A DNA stretch of 64,000 nt from Parelaphostrongylus tenuis (Eukaryota; Nematoda; Chromadorea; Rhabditida; Metastrongylidae), in the NCBI GenBank assembly GCA_019055375.1, contig JAHQIW010004635.1, positions 1 to 64,000 of the forward strand. Direction: 5' to 3'. Positions 20,770 through 31,918 of the stretch are shown here, in pieces. The notes under the pieces were generated by a model. The model was not told the origin of the DNA. It was given only the letters and a program-made list of their open reading frames with translations, and did not search any database. Position 1 is the stretch's first letter. The number at the start of each line of letters is the position of its first letter. The position numbers and the translations under genes are program-made.

Positions 20770-23700
20770 TACTTTTTCTGAAACAAAACCATTCTGTCTA
20801 ATAAACAAAGTTGAGGAAATTGCGAATCTTTGGAAGAGCATAGGAATTTTTGAAAAGGTTAGACAATTTTAACAGCCTATTGAAACTACGTGCGCCAATT
20901 CAAACGTACTCCCTCTACACCGGCAATCTGTTCAAGTGCACCCACAGCTCTTTAGCCATTCTGTGCAGCACTAAGTTTGCATTATTCACTATTCAATAGT
21001 TCTGTTTATTTGAAGAATTAACATTTCCTTAACTTGTGTAGAGAACTGTGCGAAAAGAGCTGATCAGAGGACTTTTTCTCACACGACTCGTCATCACTAT
21101 TTGACTGTGCAAATCCTGTCGTTTCTTCCATTAGACTCGCTTCTTCGCATTCTTCCTCAACTGATGTCTTCAACTAATTCGCGTATTGCTAAAACTGGTG
21201 CTTAGCGGTCTCATCCTCTTAATGAATGACGTAAATGCCTGGTCAAGCAAGTCTTTTTACAGTCCGAGAGGAACCCGAGTTAAGGCGCCCCGTAGACCGC
21301 TCGTAGATCAATTATGGAAAGGTGTTGGGAAGCCGATCGAATCATCATCTTGCTCCCAAAAGCCTTTGTCACTATCCATTGAGCCGTAGCCCTCTACCCT
21401 TCCCTTCCTCTGCGTACTTCCTACGTACTGCGTACGTACCTCTGTAGAAAATAAAAAAGTTTAGCAAATGACGCGGAATTTTCACTTTTTGTATCGACTC
21501 CTCTACCATCTCTATTTTTGTGGTCCTTTCATGAGAATCGTTCCCTATAATCAAATCTTGACTCTTTTGGAGGAATACCTACAGTATCTCTGACTTGTAA
21601 GCGAGTTTTTTACCTCATGTGTTCAGAGAGTCGAAAATATCTGTATTAAAGTTGTAGATCTATAGCTGATAAGTCGTGAAACTACATGGCTTCTTCCATA
21701 TCACGAATTTGCACACGGCTGTTCGTCTATTTCGAGCTAGCTAAACCCACTTTGCAGCTCTATCTTTCGAGAGAATTTACGAATCATGATTTTATTGGTA
21801 TCAATAAAGCCAATCAAGGAAAGAGAGAGACAGTAATGTGATTCTTGTGCTAAGACTGTCAAGTGTCCTCGATCCCGGTTAGCATTGTTGGCATGTCTGT
21901 GTTTCACACCATAAATGCTTACAACGATTTCCAGTGACTTTGAACGCTTGATGCTTGAAAAAACCGTAATAGTGCGGTAGGATTAAGTAACGATTTATGT
22001 GTCCACTAAGATAAAATCAAATTAAAGATAAAAGTTAAGTTAAAATCTGATTGAGTTTTTTTCCGTCGAGTTGATCATTTACATCTCAGATCTCTGATGA
22101 CAAGAAATCATTTTGCAGAACGTGTGTATCAAATGAAGCCTGCAATGAATGAGGGCGAAGAACTCAACTCGAACTTCTGAAAGAAGTCGGTGAGTGAAGT
22201 TTCTGGCACAACTTCAATAGTAATTTCGAATGCTTTTTTTTTGGCCTCCTTTCATAGCTTTCGTGCCACTTTTCTTCATATTGGCCTGGAGGAAACCTGC
22301 ATTGCCTATATAGTGGCTGGTGCTTATCTTTTTCAGGCCATTGAAAGATCAATCGATCTTTAAATGAACAAAAGGGCGGCTGCAATGTTCAATAAAATCA
22401 TCGTCATAGGTTTTTTGCCAGTTTCATATCAAACTAAAGCGTGAAAATTACAAGAATAATATGTAACAAGAAAGCTACATCAATATGTAGGTATCGGCAG
22501 TTTGCCAGAGTTAGATGTTTCGGCGATCCTTGTCAACCGACAAAGATAACCATAGGAAAGTATAATAGGAAATACTGATTGCTAGTCCACATTTATGATT
22601 AATTTCAAATCTCTCCATTTCGATCAGTTCTAGCAGCATGCAACCTCGTGCTGTTACCATCAGGCAAGCACATTGCTTGGGCCAAGTTCTTCCTTCAATC
22701 CTCGTACGTCTGGTAAAACATATCAACCAGCGGTTATCAAAGACAACCGCGCTTTCCTTCCATCTATGAAAGATTCGCCTCAATATAACACGGTTTCTAC
22801 AATTACGATAGTAACTATAATGTAGTTGTAAGTCTTAAGCAAACCTTGCAATTAATGGTTCAATCCACTTCTCATTGTTGGTAAAATAAATTTGTAAAAC
22901 AAATTATAAACTTCACCAGTATGAAGTTGGAGATTGAATCAATCAGTAAACAGTCCTTCAGTGTCGAACGGATTCAGTACTTTGAGATGGCCCATTTTTG
23001 TTTATCTAGATTCAGAAGTGAAAGAAGTCGACGATGTTATAGTGGACATCAATGATCTCCACCTGGTCCAATGATTAGTCACACATTGTAATTAAATGAG
23101 CAGTTTATCAAACCTTTGAGGGCTGTTGCTCTCTGTTGTTCTGTGTTTGCCCCTGTAGCTGTTACATGAACCTTATAGAAGTTTACGTGCAAAGAGATTG
23201 ACTGATTGAATCTCAAACTTGAGCAATTGCGTGTTACATGAAGAGCAAACCAATACAGTACTATTATTATGAATAAGATTATGCAAGCTGCATACATGAA
23301 GATGGAGGAGTCCTCTAAATATACAGGAGTGTAAATGGTTCGGTTGAGGTTGATAGATATTGTGACAATCAAGAGAGGAGTAATCGAGAAAGATCAATCC
23401 AAAAACACATGATTTCGCGTGCAATCGTTCATTCCTGTACAGGATATGGGTAGGCGTGGGCTCTTTCCTTACTTTTCGCGGTCAATATAAGAATGAAGGT
23501 GTTAGGACGTGAGGAGATTGCAAAATGCGTCCAAACCACAGATTTCTCAAAAAAAAATTCCAGTCATTATCGTACACCTTTTCCATTTCAAAAAAAAACA
23601 TCGAAAGCAAAGACGTTGTCATAAGAAAGTTGCTGTCACTGTGAAAAAATTCGATTGGTACTTATATAAATCACGCAAACTTGTAACAGCCCAAACTGTG

Positions 23701-24835
23701 GGAACTTAGCTGTCTTGGACTTCAAAGAAAGCCGAGACCAGTAACTATATCTTGATGGGGAACATAAGAAAGCTTCAAATGTAGCCGTCACCATATGCTA
23801 TCGCTACCACCTGTGAGGACGGCGGTTAAACACCCAAGCGATTGGAAAAAGTCTTACTACATCCCGAAATATTTTAGAACGAGTAAGTCCTTGCACAAAA
23901 TGACCCTACATATATTCCACTTTTTTGGGGAAGGATTCGCCCATTTTGCACACAATTAGCACTTTTGGCACTTGGATTTCATAATGTTTGTGATGGAAAA
24001 AAGCAGGACATATAAAGACAAGTCATCTATGTATATGAGCGGCGCTTTTCAGTCAGCTGCAAAGTTAAGTACGCAAACGGTCTGTTAATAAGCATTTTAC
24101 TTATTTATTAGCTTGCTAAGGTAGCGCGTGGATAGTCGTTAAGCGATTCAATAATATCTGTTCCATCGCAATTCTCGCAGTCATCATAGGTAAAACTCTA
24201 GTTGATTCGGCCGCCATTTCGTGACTTTATCTTATAGAATGTCGTCGAATGCTGCTCGAGATGTTTCAGGCTAGAACGCTGAGACAGTATTATTGTAATT
24301 CCTCGGTTTATCACCAGAAGTATTAATCGCCAGCTCTCATGGATCGGAGGGAGCTTTACCAACAACTAAGAAATAGCAACGATGAGATATTCTTGGCCCA
24401 ACATCTCTCAGCACTGCTCTTACTGCACCGAAATTCTATGAACAGTGCAACAAAGTGCATAAGGAGCTGTAAATTGTCCGAAATCTAATACATTTTCTCT
24501 ATTGACGCACTCTCATAACTGACAAAAGGGACTAGCAACTCGGGCAACATGAAAGAGAATTGTAAATAAGCAAAGAAGACGAATATTTCCATTTGGATGA
24601 AATTTGTCGTGTAATGAATATTGAAGTTGGGAACCTTTGTTTTGAATAAGAAGGATTCAGTGGTCTCTATTTTCTCCAAATTTTCACTTTTTCTCAAAAT
24701 TTCATTCACCATTCTATATGGCCTCACGGACTTGTTGCATGATTGGCAGTGATTTTTCATGATTAGTTATTGTTCCTCACTAACTTCTATAACCACTTTC
24801 CTCTCTCATTCTGTTGGGCTTCACAATTTTCTGTC
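20770..24835. other. No gene recognised
   Basis: Short open frames only. The 21,186-21,389 frame begins with a hydrophobic stretch but lacks an ATG at the right place (see rejected list). I saw no repeat family that I could match to elsewhere in the window. Confidence 0.4.
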
Positions 24836-24839
24836 GTAG

Positions 24840-25290
24840 ATCAAAGAACGTATCAGAATGTCGAGCAAACGGTAGATACCTATATCGAAAATACGCTACT
24901 TCTCTTTGAGAACTCTCACTATGCACATGTGTTGAAACGCAGTTCATCAATCACTCCATCGACAAGGACAGTTGGACGTTTCCAGCCGCTGTGCTCTTCA
25001 CCACCACCACTATCATTACTGTTGGTAAAATTTGCATGCAACGAATGCATTCTTGAAAAATTCCTGCTAAACGATTGCAATGCTTCATACCAGCAGCTAA
25101 GTAAAGTCTGCAAATGTGCAGATAAATTTTAAGAGCTTATCCAAAAGAAAAAGCACATGTTAGCAATACGACCATCGTTCTTGTGAGTGATGGCAAATGC
25201 TTGTACCTAAGTTTCTGATGCACATTTCAGTGCAAACGGCGACGAACATATCGTCATGTGGTGCTGTTATGCCGCACACTTGCTCCATAG
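24840..25290 (+). CDS. Candidate 3' end of an unidentified gene (two exons)
   Basis: Exon 24,840-25,024 is bounded by a CTGTCGTAG acceptor and a GTAAAA donor. It encodes about 61 residues, including QRTYQNVEQTVDTYIENTLL and a Ser/Thr-rich then proline-rich tail. It joins in phase 0, across a ~205-bp intron ending CACATTTCAG, to 25,231-25,290, which encodes a basic C-terminus (CKRRRTYRHVV...) and a TAG stop. The frames agree, but no family is recognised and no 5' exons were found, so chance is a real alternative. Confidence 0.3.
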
Positions 25291-25299
25291 TCGCTCTAG

Positions 25300-26945
25300 T
25301 CAATAAACCTTCATACTTTGATAATCAAACTTATTCGACTGGAGTACGCTTGTCATATAAGTGGCGTGATAGATGTGAGAAAAATGATAGCTGCCTACCG
25401 CTTTAAAAATGTTATATATCTAACTGATAGCTTCAAATATGCTATATATAAAAATGATAGCTTGATGAGTTCCTTTTTATGAGACACGAGCACAGCGAAG
25501 CAACAACTAATGCAGTGTAGCGGCATGTACTTTGTCTGTCAGTGACATCAGTGATGTAAAATGCGTCTAGCACATGACTAACAAAATGTCGTAGTTCAGA
25601 AGTCTCTACAGATTTATCGCATTAATTTCGGCACCTTTATGACTGATGACGGCATATTTTTTACGACACGGATTTATCAGTCCATTGCTTTTAGGTTACG
25701 GCTACGTTTGTCCGAGTTCCGAACTGGGTAATATATTATTAATAGCCTACCGTACCGTTAGCACTTGGTTACTGTAACGATTACTGATATATTCCTGAGT
25801 CAAGTGGTCTTCCTGTGGCTCGGCGAGGTGTTCAAAAATCCGATTAACTTTTCTCGGACCTTATCAAGAGAATTAAGTCAGCATTTGTCTAATAACACCA
25901 TCTTTAGAAACGGCTACATGCAACGACTTCTAATTATTTCTACGCCTATCGTTAAGTAGCATAATTAGGATCTTTTCCAAACTTTCAAGTGCCTATGTGA
26001 TTGCTGGGGAGGTGTGACAATGAAAGCAACCAATAATAACTACAGCTCTTTTAAAACTTCACCTAACTTCACTTAAACATTTGAACTCTCAATTGAAAAA
26101 TGGCGCCTAAATGAGTGATATAGGATTTATGCGTGCACTAAAATCAGTGCGATTTTCAAGTTTAAGGTGTTATCTCAGCTCACACGAAAAATTTCTAGTC
26201 GAACTAAAGCTGTTGAGATTCTATCCGTATTTAAAAAAAAACTTTTTCTTTCAATTTGCAGTAGTAAAGTTTTCGTTTTCGAAGGGTACAAAACACTTTT
26301 TTGTCAAACTAATAAATTCGAAATTGACAGATTATTCACTAGCTTTCGTTGACCAGACACAATATCGTTTTTACACATTATTTATTTACTCACATTAGCT
26401 AACGTTAAAGTGGTTATAGCTTTTCAGAACCTGAGAAAATCAAAATGACATTCATTCTACTCATCTAAGTCTTACAGCCTCAGCGGAAAAATTCCAACAC
26501 CTAAGTTCAATTACACGAAGCTAACCTCTCTGAAACTCACTGTTTTGTTCTTCATAAGTCTTCTACTTGATAATGCCGCACGGAGTCTTAAATGCTAAGG
26601 GCGTGCACCGGGGTGAAGTAAAATTTGGCCTGAGATATAGGGCGAGGTCACGCTTTATTATAATACACTCCTCCATGCGAGTTATTCGTAGACTTTTGAA
26701 ATTTATCGGATGCATTTGAAGTGTTTTTACAGCATTTGAACTCTAGCAATTCCTAGTGAAGGATTGTAGTTAACCTTGAAATTACACTTCGGTGCTTTTT
26801 TACACGTACGCAGAGTTGCCTACTTATTTGCCCTAAAACTTACTCTCGAACTTTGATATTTCCAGAATCCGGAATCATTCAATACTTTCTGAGGGTAGAC
26901 AGTTCACATTTGATGAAAAATGAGAAGTGTGAAGCAATCTGAACA
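25300..26945. other. No feature recognised
   Basis: AT-rich DNA with short open frames on both strands and nothing that matches a family or repeat I can identify. Confidence 0.4.
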
Positions 26946-26950
26946 TAACT

Positions 26951-27146
26951 CTTAAGAATGTTAGAGCCCCAGCGAGGTTGTAACGCCAGAACCATACACT
27001 TGTTTCTTAGATCTCGTCCTCTTCATCAGTGGCTCACGCCCCAGCACTTGATTTGGGGCTAGGGCCACTGACGAAGGGGTGAGAACTCCGAAATACGTGT
27101 ATGGCTCTGGCGTAGCAAGATCGCTAAGGCTTCGAACATTCTTAAG
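26951..27146. mobile_element. 196-bp near-palindromic element with hammerhead ribozyme (family C)
   Basis: It runs from CTTAAGAATGTT to AACATTCTTAAG. The arms of ~83 bp are inverted copies, for example ACGCCAGAACCATACAC against GTGTATGGCTCTGGCGT, and CTTCATCAGTGGC against GCCACTGACGAAG. They meet at a GCCCCA/TTTGGGGC hairpin. The plus strand of the right arm contains a hammerhead core at 27,058-27,111, and the left arm read on the minus strand carries a weaker CTGATGA...GAAAC version. No protein is encoded. Confidence 0.75.
27058..27111 (+). ncRNA. Type I hammerhead ribozyme candidate
   Basis: The core CTGACGA is at 27,068-27,074, followed by one extra A. Stem II is GGGGT/ACTCC with a GAGA loop, and GAAA is at 27,090-27,093. 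Stem III is ATAC/GTGT without a separate loop, and U16.1-A17 is at 27,100-27,101. Stem I is a 10-bp pair (27,058-27,067 with 27,102-27,111, two G-U). The extra A after A9 departs from consensus, but an equivalent insertion is known from a viroid hammerhead. Predicted cleavage is after 27,101. Confidence 0.7.
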
Positions 27147-27419
27147 AATTATATTAAAAATTTTTATTGCGTGGTTGAAAAGCAATCTATGCTATGTATC
27201 AATTTGAGCATATATTTGAAAGATTTGAGCAGGTTGTCTCATCGGGCCACTGGTATCGTCAGTATCACGATTTTTATGGTCCAAAAATTTGCATTTTGAT
27301 CTCATAAAACCGTGAGCAACATAGCAGTCATGCTTTTTGAGCGTGCAGGATGTTAAAGTGGTCCCGTAATTCTTAATATTACACTACAAATATCATCGTT
27401 CACAGTATTCTCTAACTAT

Positions 27420-27429
27420 CTCTCTCTAA

Positions 27430-27470
<41 letters not shown>

Positions 27471-27495
27471 GTCTCTGTCTCTCTCTCTCTTCTCT
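27420..27495. repeat. (CT)n microsatellite
   Basis: A long run of CT dinucleotides with a few GT interruptions, immediately upstream of a GC-rich block. Confidence 0.95.
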
Positions 27496-27529
27496 CGTTT
27501 CGCATTCTCACCAGTCTATATTTCCTTAG

Positions 27530-27950
27530 TGTTTCGTGCCAGTGACACGTTGTTTTCGAGAACCGTGCGTGCATGTGTGTCGGCAAAATTTTTGCGCGGT
27601 CACTGGGCGTCGTGGCGGGTGCCTGTGAGCCAGCTTCCAGGCAGTAGATCGGTGTGGATGGAGTGAAGGGAGGAGTCCCGCGGTGGCCGTAGTGTGCGGC
27701 GACCGGGCGGCCGCGTCAAGCGTCGCGTCACCAGGGGCGTGCTGTCGGAGGGCGGCATGTCCTGGGCGGTCAAGGAGTGGTGCACGGCTCAGGTCCGAAA
27801 GGGAGCAGGCAAAAACCACCGCGCAACGCAGTGACCGGATAGCGCCCGTGAGTACCTGCACCATCGCGGCCTCTCTGATACCTTCAGACCGCCGATCGTT
27901 TTGCCCTTTTGCGCTTCGGGTTCGTGAACGGGCAGATCACACCTGTTGAA
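27530..27950 (+). promoter_or_regulatory. GC-rich block, possible non-coding first exon
   Basis: This stretch is strikingly GC- and CpG-rich compared with its AT-rich surroundings and follows a (CT)n tract. A GTGAGT donor-like word lies at about 27,849. Open frames on both strands here are compositional, with no domain. A 5' UTR or promoter of a gene reading to the right is the best guess. An unrecognised repeat is also possible. Confidence 0.3.
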
Positions 27951-28298
27951 CGGGTTTTTCTATTTGAAAGCTCGACTAGAGGAGAGAATCTGTCCCACAA
28001 ATTTCTGTTTTCAGAGAAATCATACCTCGAGACGGCAACGTTCTCTGACTACGAGGTGGTGGCTATTGCTTTTTTGTGCCAGCATGAGAGTTTTCGAATA
28101 AGCTTAACTCTGCACTCGTGAAAGAAAGTCGATTCAGCTGGCAAAATATAAGGCAAAGAGAACCTGCCTTCGGCTCCACTATTGTGCCAACAGGATCCCC
28201 ATCGTTTTGTATTCAGGTTTCACTCAAGTACTACTCATATCAACTAATGTCCAACTCAAAATTGCATACTTGACGTAAGGGTGGAGACAGAGTTATTA

Positions 28299-29044
28299 GG
28301 TTGGAAAGAAGTTTGGGGGAACTTCATAAATAATTGAAAAGTTTTTGCATGAATTCTAAACAAAAAAATTTAATTATTCATCAAATTAAAGGCCATCGTT
28401 TTCTTCGACTTTTAGCCAATGGCCCGCCAAGTTTTGGATCGGGTCGTAGTACGATACCTTCGACTTCAAATCAAAGAACTCTTAACATGCTTCTTCAACT
28501 TCATCGAACGATTCAAATCGGCGACACTTCATAAAGTGATGGGCATTGATGAGGAATAGGCCAAAATCGTATGGTGCGTAATCTGGATTGTAGGCGGGAT
28601 GCGGCAATACGTCGACTCCGTCTAATTCATTGAACTTTAGTTGAGTCTTTAATGTTCTTGGCAGTGTGCAGTCTGAGATTGTCTTGCATTATTTTTTGAG
28701 CCGTTCTTAGCGATGCCGCCTTCGCGGTCAAGACCTCCGCCATTGAGCGTTGAATTCTGCGTCCAGCAGCAGATTTGCTTGTTGTGCCCTCCGCTTCAAT
28801 TTCGTTGATTTCATCGACTGCTGCTCGTTGTATAAGGTCCTTTCTCCAATATTGACGCGATAAAACACGAACTTTGATTGTATCGTTGGTTGGATATGGC
28901 GGAGGTTTGTAACAAAGTAAAAATAAACGCGATTAATATCTAGGCCTTCGGTGGGAAAATCCCACATAAGACTGGAATATTCCCGTGATGTGGATGAGAA
29001 ATACCTTATACTTATTGAAGTGCCCCAGAACTTTATTTCCAACC
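28299..29044 (-). mobile_element. Internally deleted mariner transposon
   Basis: The inverted ends are GGTTGGAAAGAAGTTTGGGG at the left and its near-complement at the right, with TA before the left end. Total length is ~746 bp against ~1.3 kb for a full mariner. On the minus strand, the 3' part encodes the end of the transposase: DNLRLHTAKN, then after a frame change GVDVLPHPAYNPDYAPYDF (third catalytic Asp region) and EVEEAC followed by a stop, then NLAGHWLKVEENDG. The N-terminal helix-turn-helix half is mostly gone. Confidence 0.85.
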
Positions 29045-29480
29045 GTATCAAAGTATGACGTACCTAATCTTTTCGTAGTTTTCCAAGGATCTATACGTTG
29101 GCGAAACAACTAGACTAGTCTACGCCGGTATAAGGGGAACACTTGGGTAGGAAACTTGATGATAAGCATTGTGCTCAACCTGCGACCGAATATGTCACAA
29201 TGACATCACGGAGAGGACCGGCGTAGAAGTGACTATGGTCAGAAAGAAAATTCAGAACATCTGCGTGAAAATTTGAAGCATTCTGTATAAATTGCAAAAA
29301 TCCGAGAATGAAGCTCACGAAGAAGTGCAGTTCCATCACTTGTGTCCCCGTCTCAAATCTCAGGCTAACTTTTCGACCTAAGCCACTTGCAATAATTACC
29401 CATGTAAAACTCTGCGGCTAGTCTCCATAATAACCGGAAGACTTACGATAAACACAACGGTAAGCTACGACTATATAGCT

Positions 29481-29847
29481 GATGATGTGACGGGTATGCA
29501 AAACATTCAGTCTCAACCAGGAGTTGAACTTGTGTTTCACCCCGACTGTGGGTGCGTGCTTCCACTACACCACCGAAACCACTACTTTGCTGCCACTCTT
29601 TCTTCAACACATATTATCGAAGTTGCCGACAATCAGCCGTTGACGGGTCTGATCTAGTTAAGAAATAAGCACACAAACCTTCAACAGTTGGTTGCTAATA
29701 GCTGCGATGAATTTATCCAAAAAAAAGAGAGATAACAGAGCAGTGGTCTCGGTGGTTTAGTGGTAGCGCGCTTCATCGGTATGAATGAAACGTGGGTCTA
29801 ACTCTCGCCTGGAGTCAAATGCTTTGCATATATCACTCACATCATTG
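29481..29847. repeat. tRNA-headed inverted-repeat element (family E)
   Basis: The two ends are inverted copies (GATGATGTGA...TATGCAAAACATTC against GCATTTGACTCC-side TTTGCATATATCACTCACATC). Each arm contains a tRNA-like head. On the minus strand (29,511-29,578) it is TGGTGTAGTGGAAGCACGC with B box AGTTCAACTCC; on the plus strand (29,745-29,815) it is TGGTTTAGTGGTAGCGCGC with a B-box-like GGTCTAACTCTC. The heads point away from each other around a ~165-bp core. Related units lie at 31,396-31,582, 33,488-33,575, 52,663-52,776 and 60,254-60,725. Confidence 0.7.
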
Positions 29848-29984
29848 AAGACATGATTGTAAAATCGTAACGCTGCTAAAAGAGCATTAAACACTTTTGT
29901 AGGACAGCAAGTGGGCGAAGAAGTTCATTCCCATGCAACTGAGAAATTAATATTGAATGTTTTCTCCTTTTATTTTGGCTAATT

Positions 29985-30250
29985 TTATTTCGGGTTTTAC
30001 ATCATCCGTAAACGGTCGGCTGATTTTCTTTCCTACTTCTGCTTTGAATTTCGGCCTAACATCATCTCAGGTTCAACAGAAAGGAAGCCCGGCTAAGGAT
30101 CCATCTCCGAAATCCATTCCTTGGATTCGACATTGAAGACCTAAGAGCTCCCTTGCAAGGTTACGTCAGTAGACCAAGGAATATCATATGCACTACCGGC
30201 AACATACCATTTAAAATATGTGCTGTGGTCTGCACAACTAGTGTAAAATG
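29985..30250 (+). repeat. Dispersed repeat, copy 1 (pair with 55,115-55,330)
   Basis: Shared words in order are ACATCAT-CGT, GGTCGGCTGATTT, GCCCGGC-AAGGATCC, CGAAATCCATTCCTTG, CTTGCAAGG-TACGTCAG and AACTAGTG. There is no recognisable protein and no terminal repeats were seen. The nature of the element is unknown. Confidence 0.6.
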
Positions 30251-30589
30251 GACCATCGGAATATCTAATTGCTTTCTCTTAATGTTACAATAGTACTGGC
30301 TGACCATACGAAATCACTTCACTTCTTCAGGATGTGAAGGAGGTAAAGCCGCTCAAGCTAATACAACAGCGAATGAAAACATTAATAGTCAATGCTAGAT
30401 TGAGGAAAAAGTTCCTCAACGCCCTATAAAAGTTCAAATTTTATGTTTGTTCCACAGAGATCGGTCATAGAAAATTCGAGGTAATATCTTAGGAATATTT
30501 CCATAAGAAACTCGCACGGCATGGCTAGTTAAAGTGCATCAAATTTTGATTCTTCTTCAGATATCAAATGATGACGTTGACATAATTGA

Positions 30590-31080
30590 GCTTTGAGTTT
30601 TGATACGCTGTCGTTGGAAATGACGAATCGTTCGACAAGAGATGCTTCGAAGGAGATCTGTGGTGCCGAGAAAAAAGGAACTATGAGCCATGTGCTGTTG
30701 CAGAGTGGTACGAACTATTTGAAAATGCTGACTCCGTCACTGATTCATCGAAAGCGCGCGTTGTTTCAACAACACAATGCCAAATCTCAAACCGCGAAGA
30801 AGACTAAGGAAAAATTCGATGACTTAAAGGACGTCGAGGTCTCGCCGCAGCCAGGCTGTGATCCAGAAGCTTCGTGGTGCGATTGTGTCTTTTCCGCTCG
30901 ATGAGACATTTTCTGCGTGGACGCTGATTCAAGGCATTTGCTAAAGTTGGGAAAGCATGTCAGGAGTTCTTGGTTCAGAGCTCAAAGAATGACGACTTCG
31001 AAAAGGTCCGCAAACTTGCATTTCGCTGACAGAAGATCGTGGATAATGATGATGCTTATGCTGAAGAATAATTATTGTTG
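30590..31080 (+). pseudogene. Dead mariner transposase fragment
   Basis: The plus-strand translation includes RALFQQHNAKSQTAKKTKEK (second catalytic Asp region, with His where Asp is expected). After frame shifts, MRHFLRG, then VGKACQEF, and then an in-frame stop before QKIVDNDDAYAEE, which is the conserved mariner C-terminus. The third Asp region is scrambled. It is a different subfamily from the deleted mariner at 28,299-29,044. Terminal repeats were not identified. Confidence 0.75.
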
Positions 31081-31395
31081 TTTTCAACTGAATTGATGCA
31101 GAAACTTGAAGTTTTCAGCTCGTGTTAAGGAGCATTTTCTCAACCTAATTATTCATTGCCTCGACTCTTGTAAAAAGTGTGCAACGAAGCGATTGAGCGA
31201 GCAAGATTTTTTACCGTGCGACGCAATGCTGTTACGCAATGTATTGCTGACGTCATAAGCTTTAGCGCTTATGCTGATGGAATAGGTTCAATTTCCTTTT
31301 ACAATTTCAGCTTGAAGAATTTGTTTTAAACAAATTAGAAGCAGCAACATTTTAATTAAGTTAATGGTGCAATTACGGTTATAAAGCAGAACCCT

Positions 31396-31582
31396 ACATT
31401 GATGAGTGATGTGCAACAAATCGTGCGGTTGATTGCTAACATGTTGTTTTAATTGTATCGCAAAAAGAGTGACGGTAAAACGAATGCTGTTAGTGCAATG
31501 ATTAACACGAATCCGCGAGAAATGGTAAAATGCGGGTTTGAATCCCGTTCGGCGTTCAAAGTTTGCGCATCACTCAACAATA
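31396..31582 (+). repeat. tRNA-headed inverted-repeat element (family E), short copy
   Basis: The ends ATTGATGAGTGATGTGCAA and TTTGCGCATCACTCAACAAT are inverted copies. A strong B-box word (GGGTTTGAATCCCG) lies near the right end, with a degenerate A box before it. Confidence 0.6.
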
Positions 31583-31918
31583 TTGAATATGTATTATAAC
31601 ATCGCACCATCGTTATAAGCGCTCAATGAAAAGAATTCTGATCGATAAAGCGGAACTTCTTACTTATGTATATTAAGAGCTCAACCGTTCAATTGAAATA
31701 GGTGTCGGAAAATCTGCGATGGTAGAGAAAGACCAGGCATTGTCGTTAATGTGAAGGCAAAATCAACGCATGGTCTTTCTTCTTCGTTGTGGAAGTACTA
31801 TACTTTGAAGTAAACTTGAACAAAATAAACACAGGTAGATTAAGAAGAAACGAAAAGCGAAAACAACAAGAATACTTGTCTAATGGCAATACATTCACAA
31901 AAACAATGCTTTTTTTAG

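Noticed and set aside
21186..21389. Secreted-peptide-like frame (hydrophobic start, basic segment SPRGTRVKAPRRP)
   Set aside because: The apparent start is TTG, no ATG or acceptor gives this frame a signal peptide, and no processing-site pattern of a neuropeptide precursor is present.
22164..22385. Minus-strand frame rich in Lys/Glu/Tyr (YEEKWHESYERRPKKK)
   Set aside because: It looks protein-like in composition, but no domain, splice partners or repeat copies could be found to support it.
27526..27949. Long arginine- and proline-rich open frames on both strands
   Set aside because: Open only because the block is GC-rich. Frames on both strands are equally long and low-complexity.
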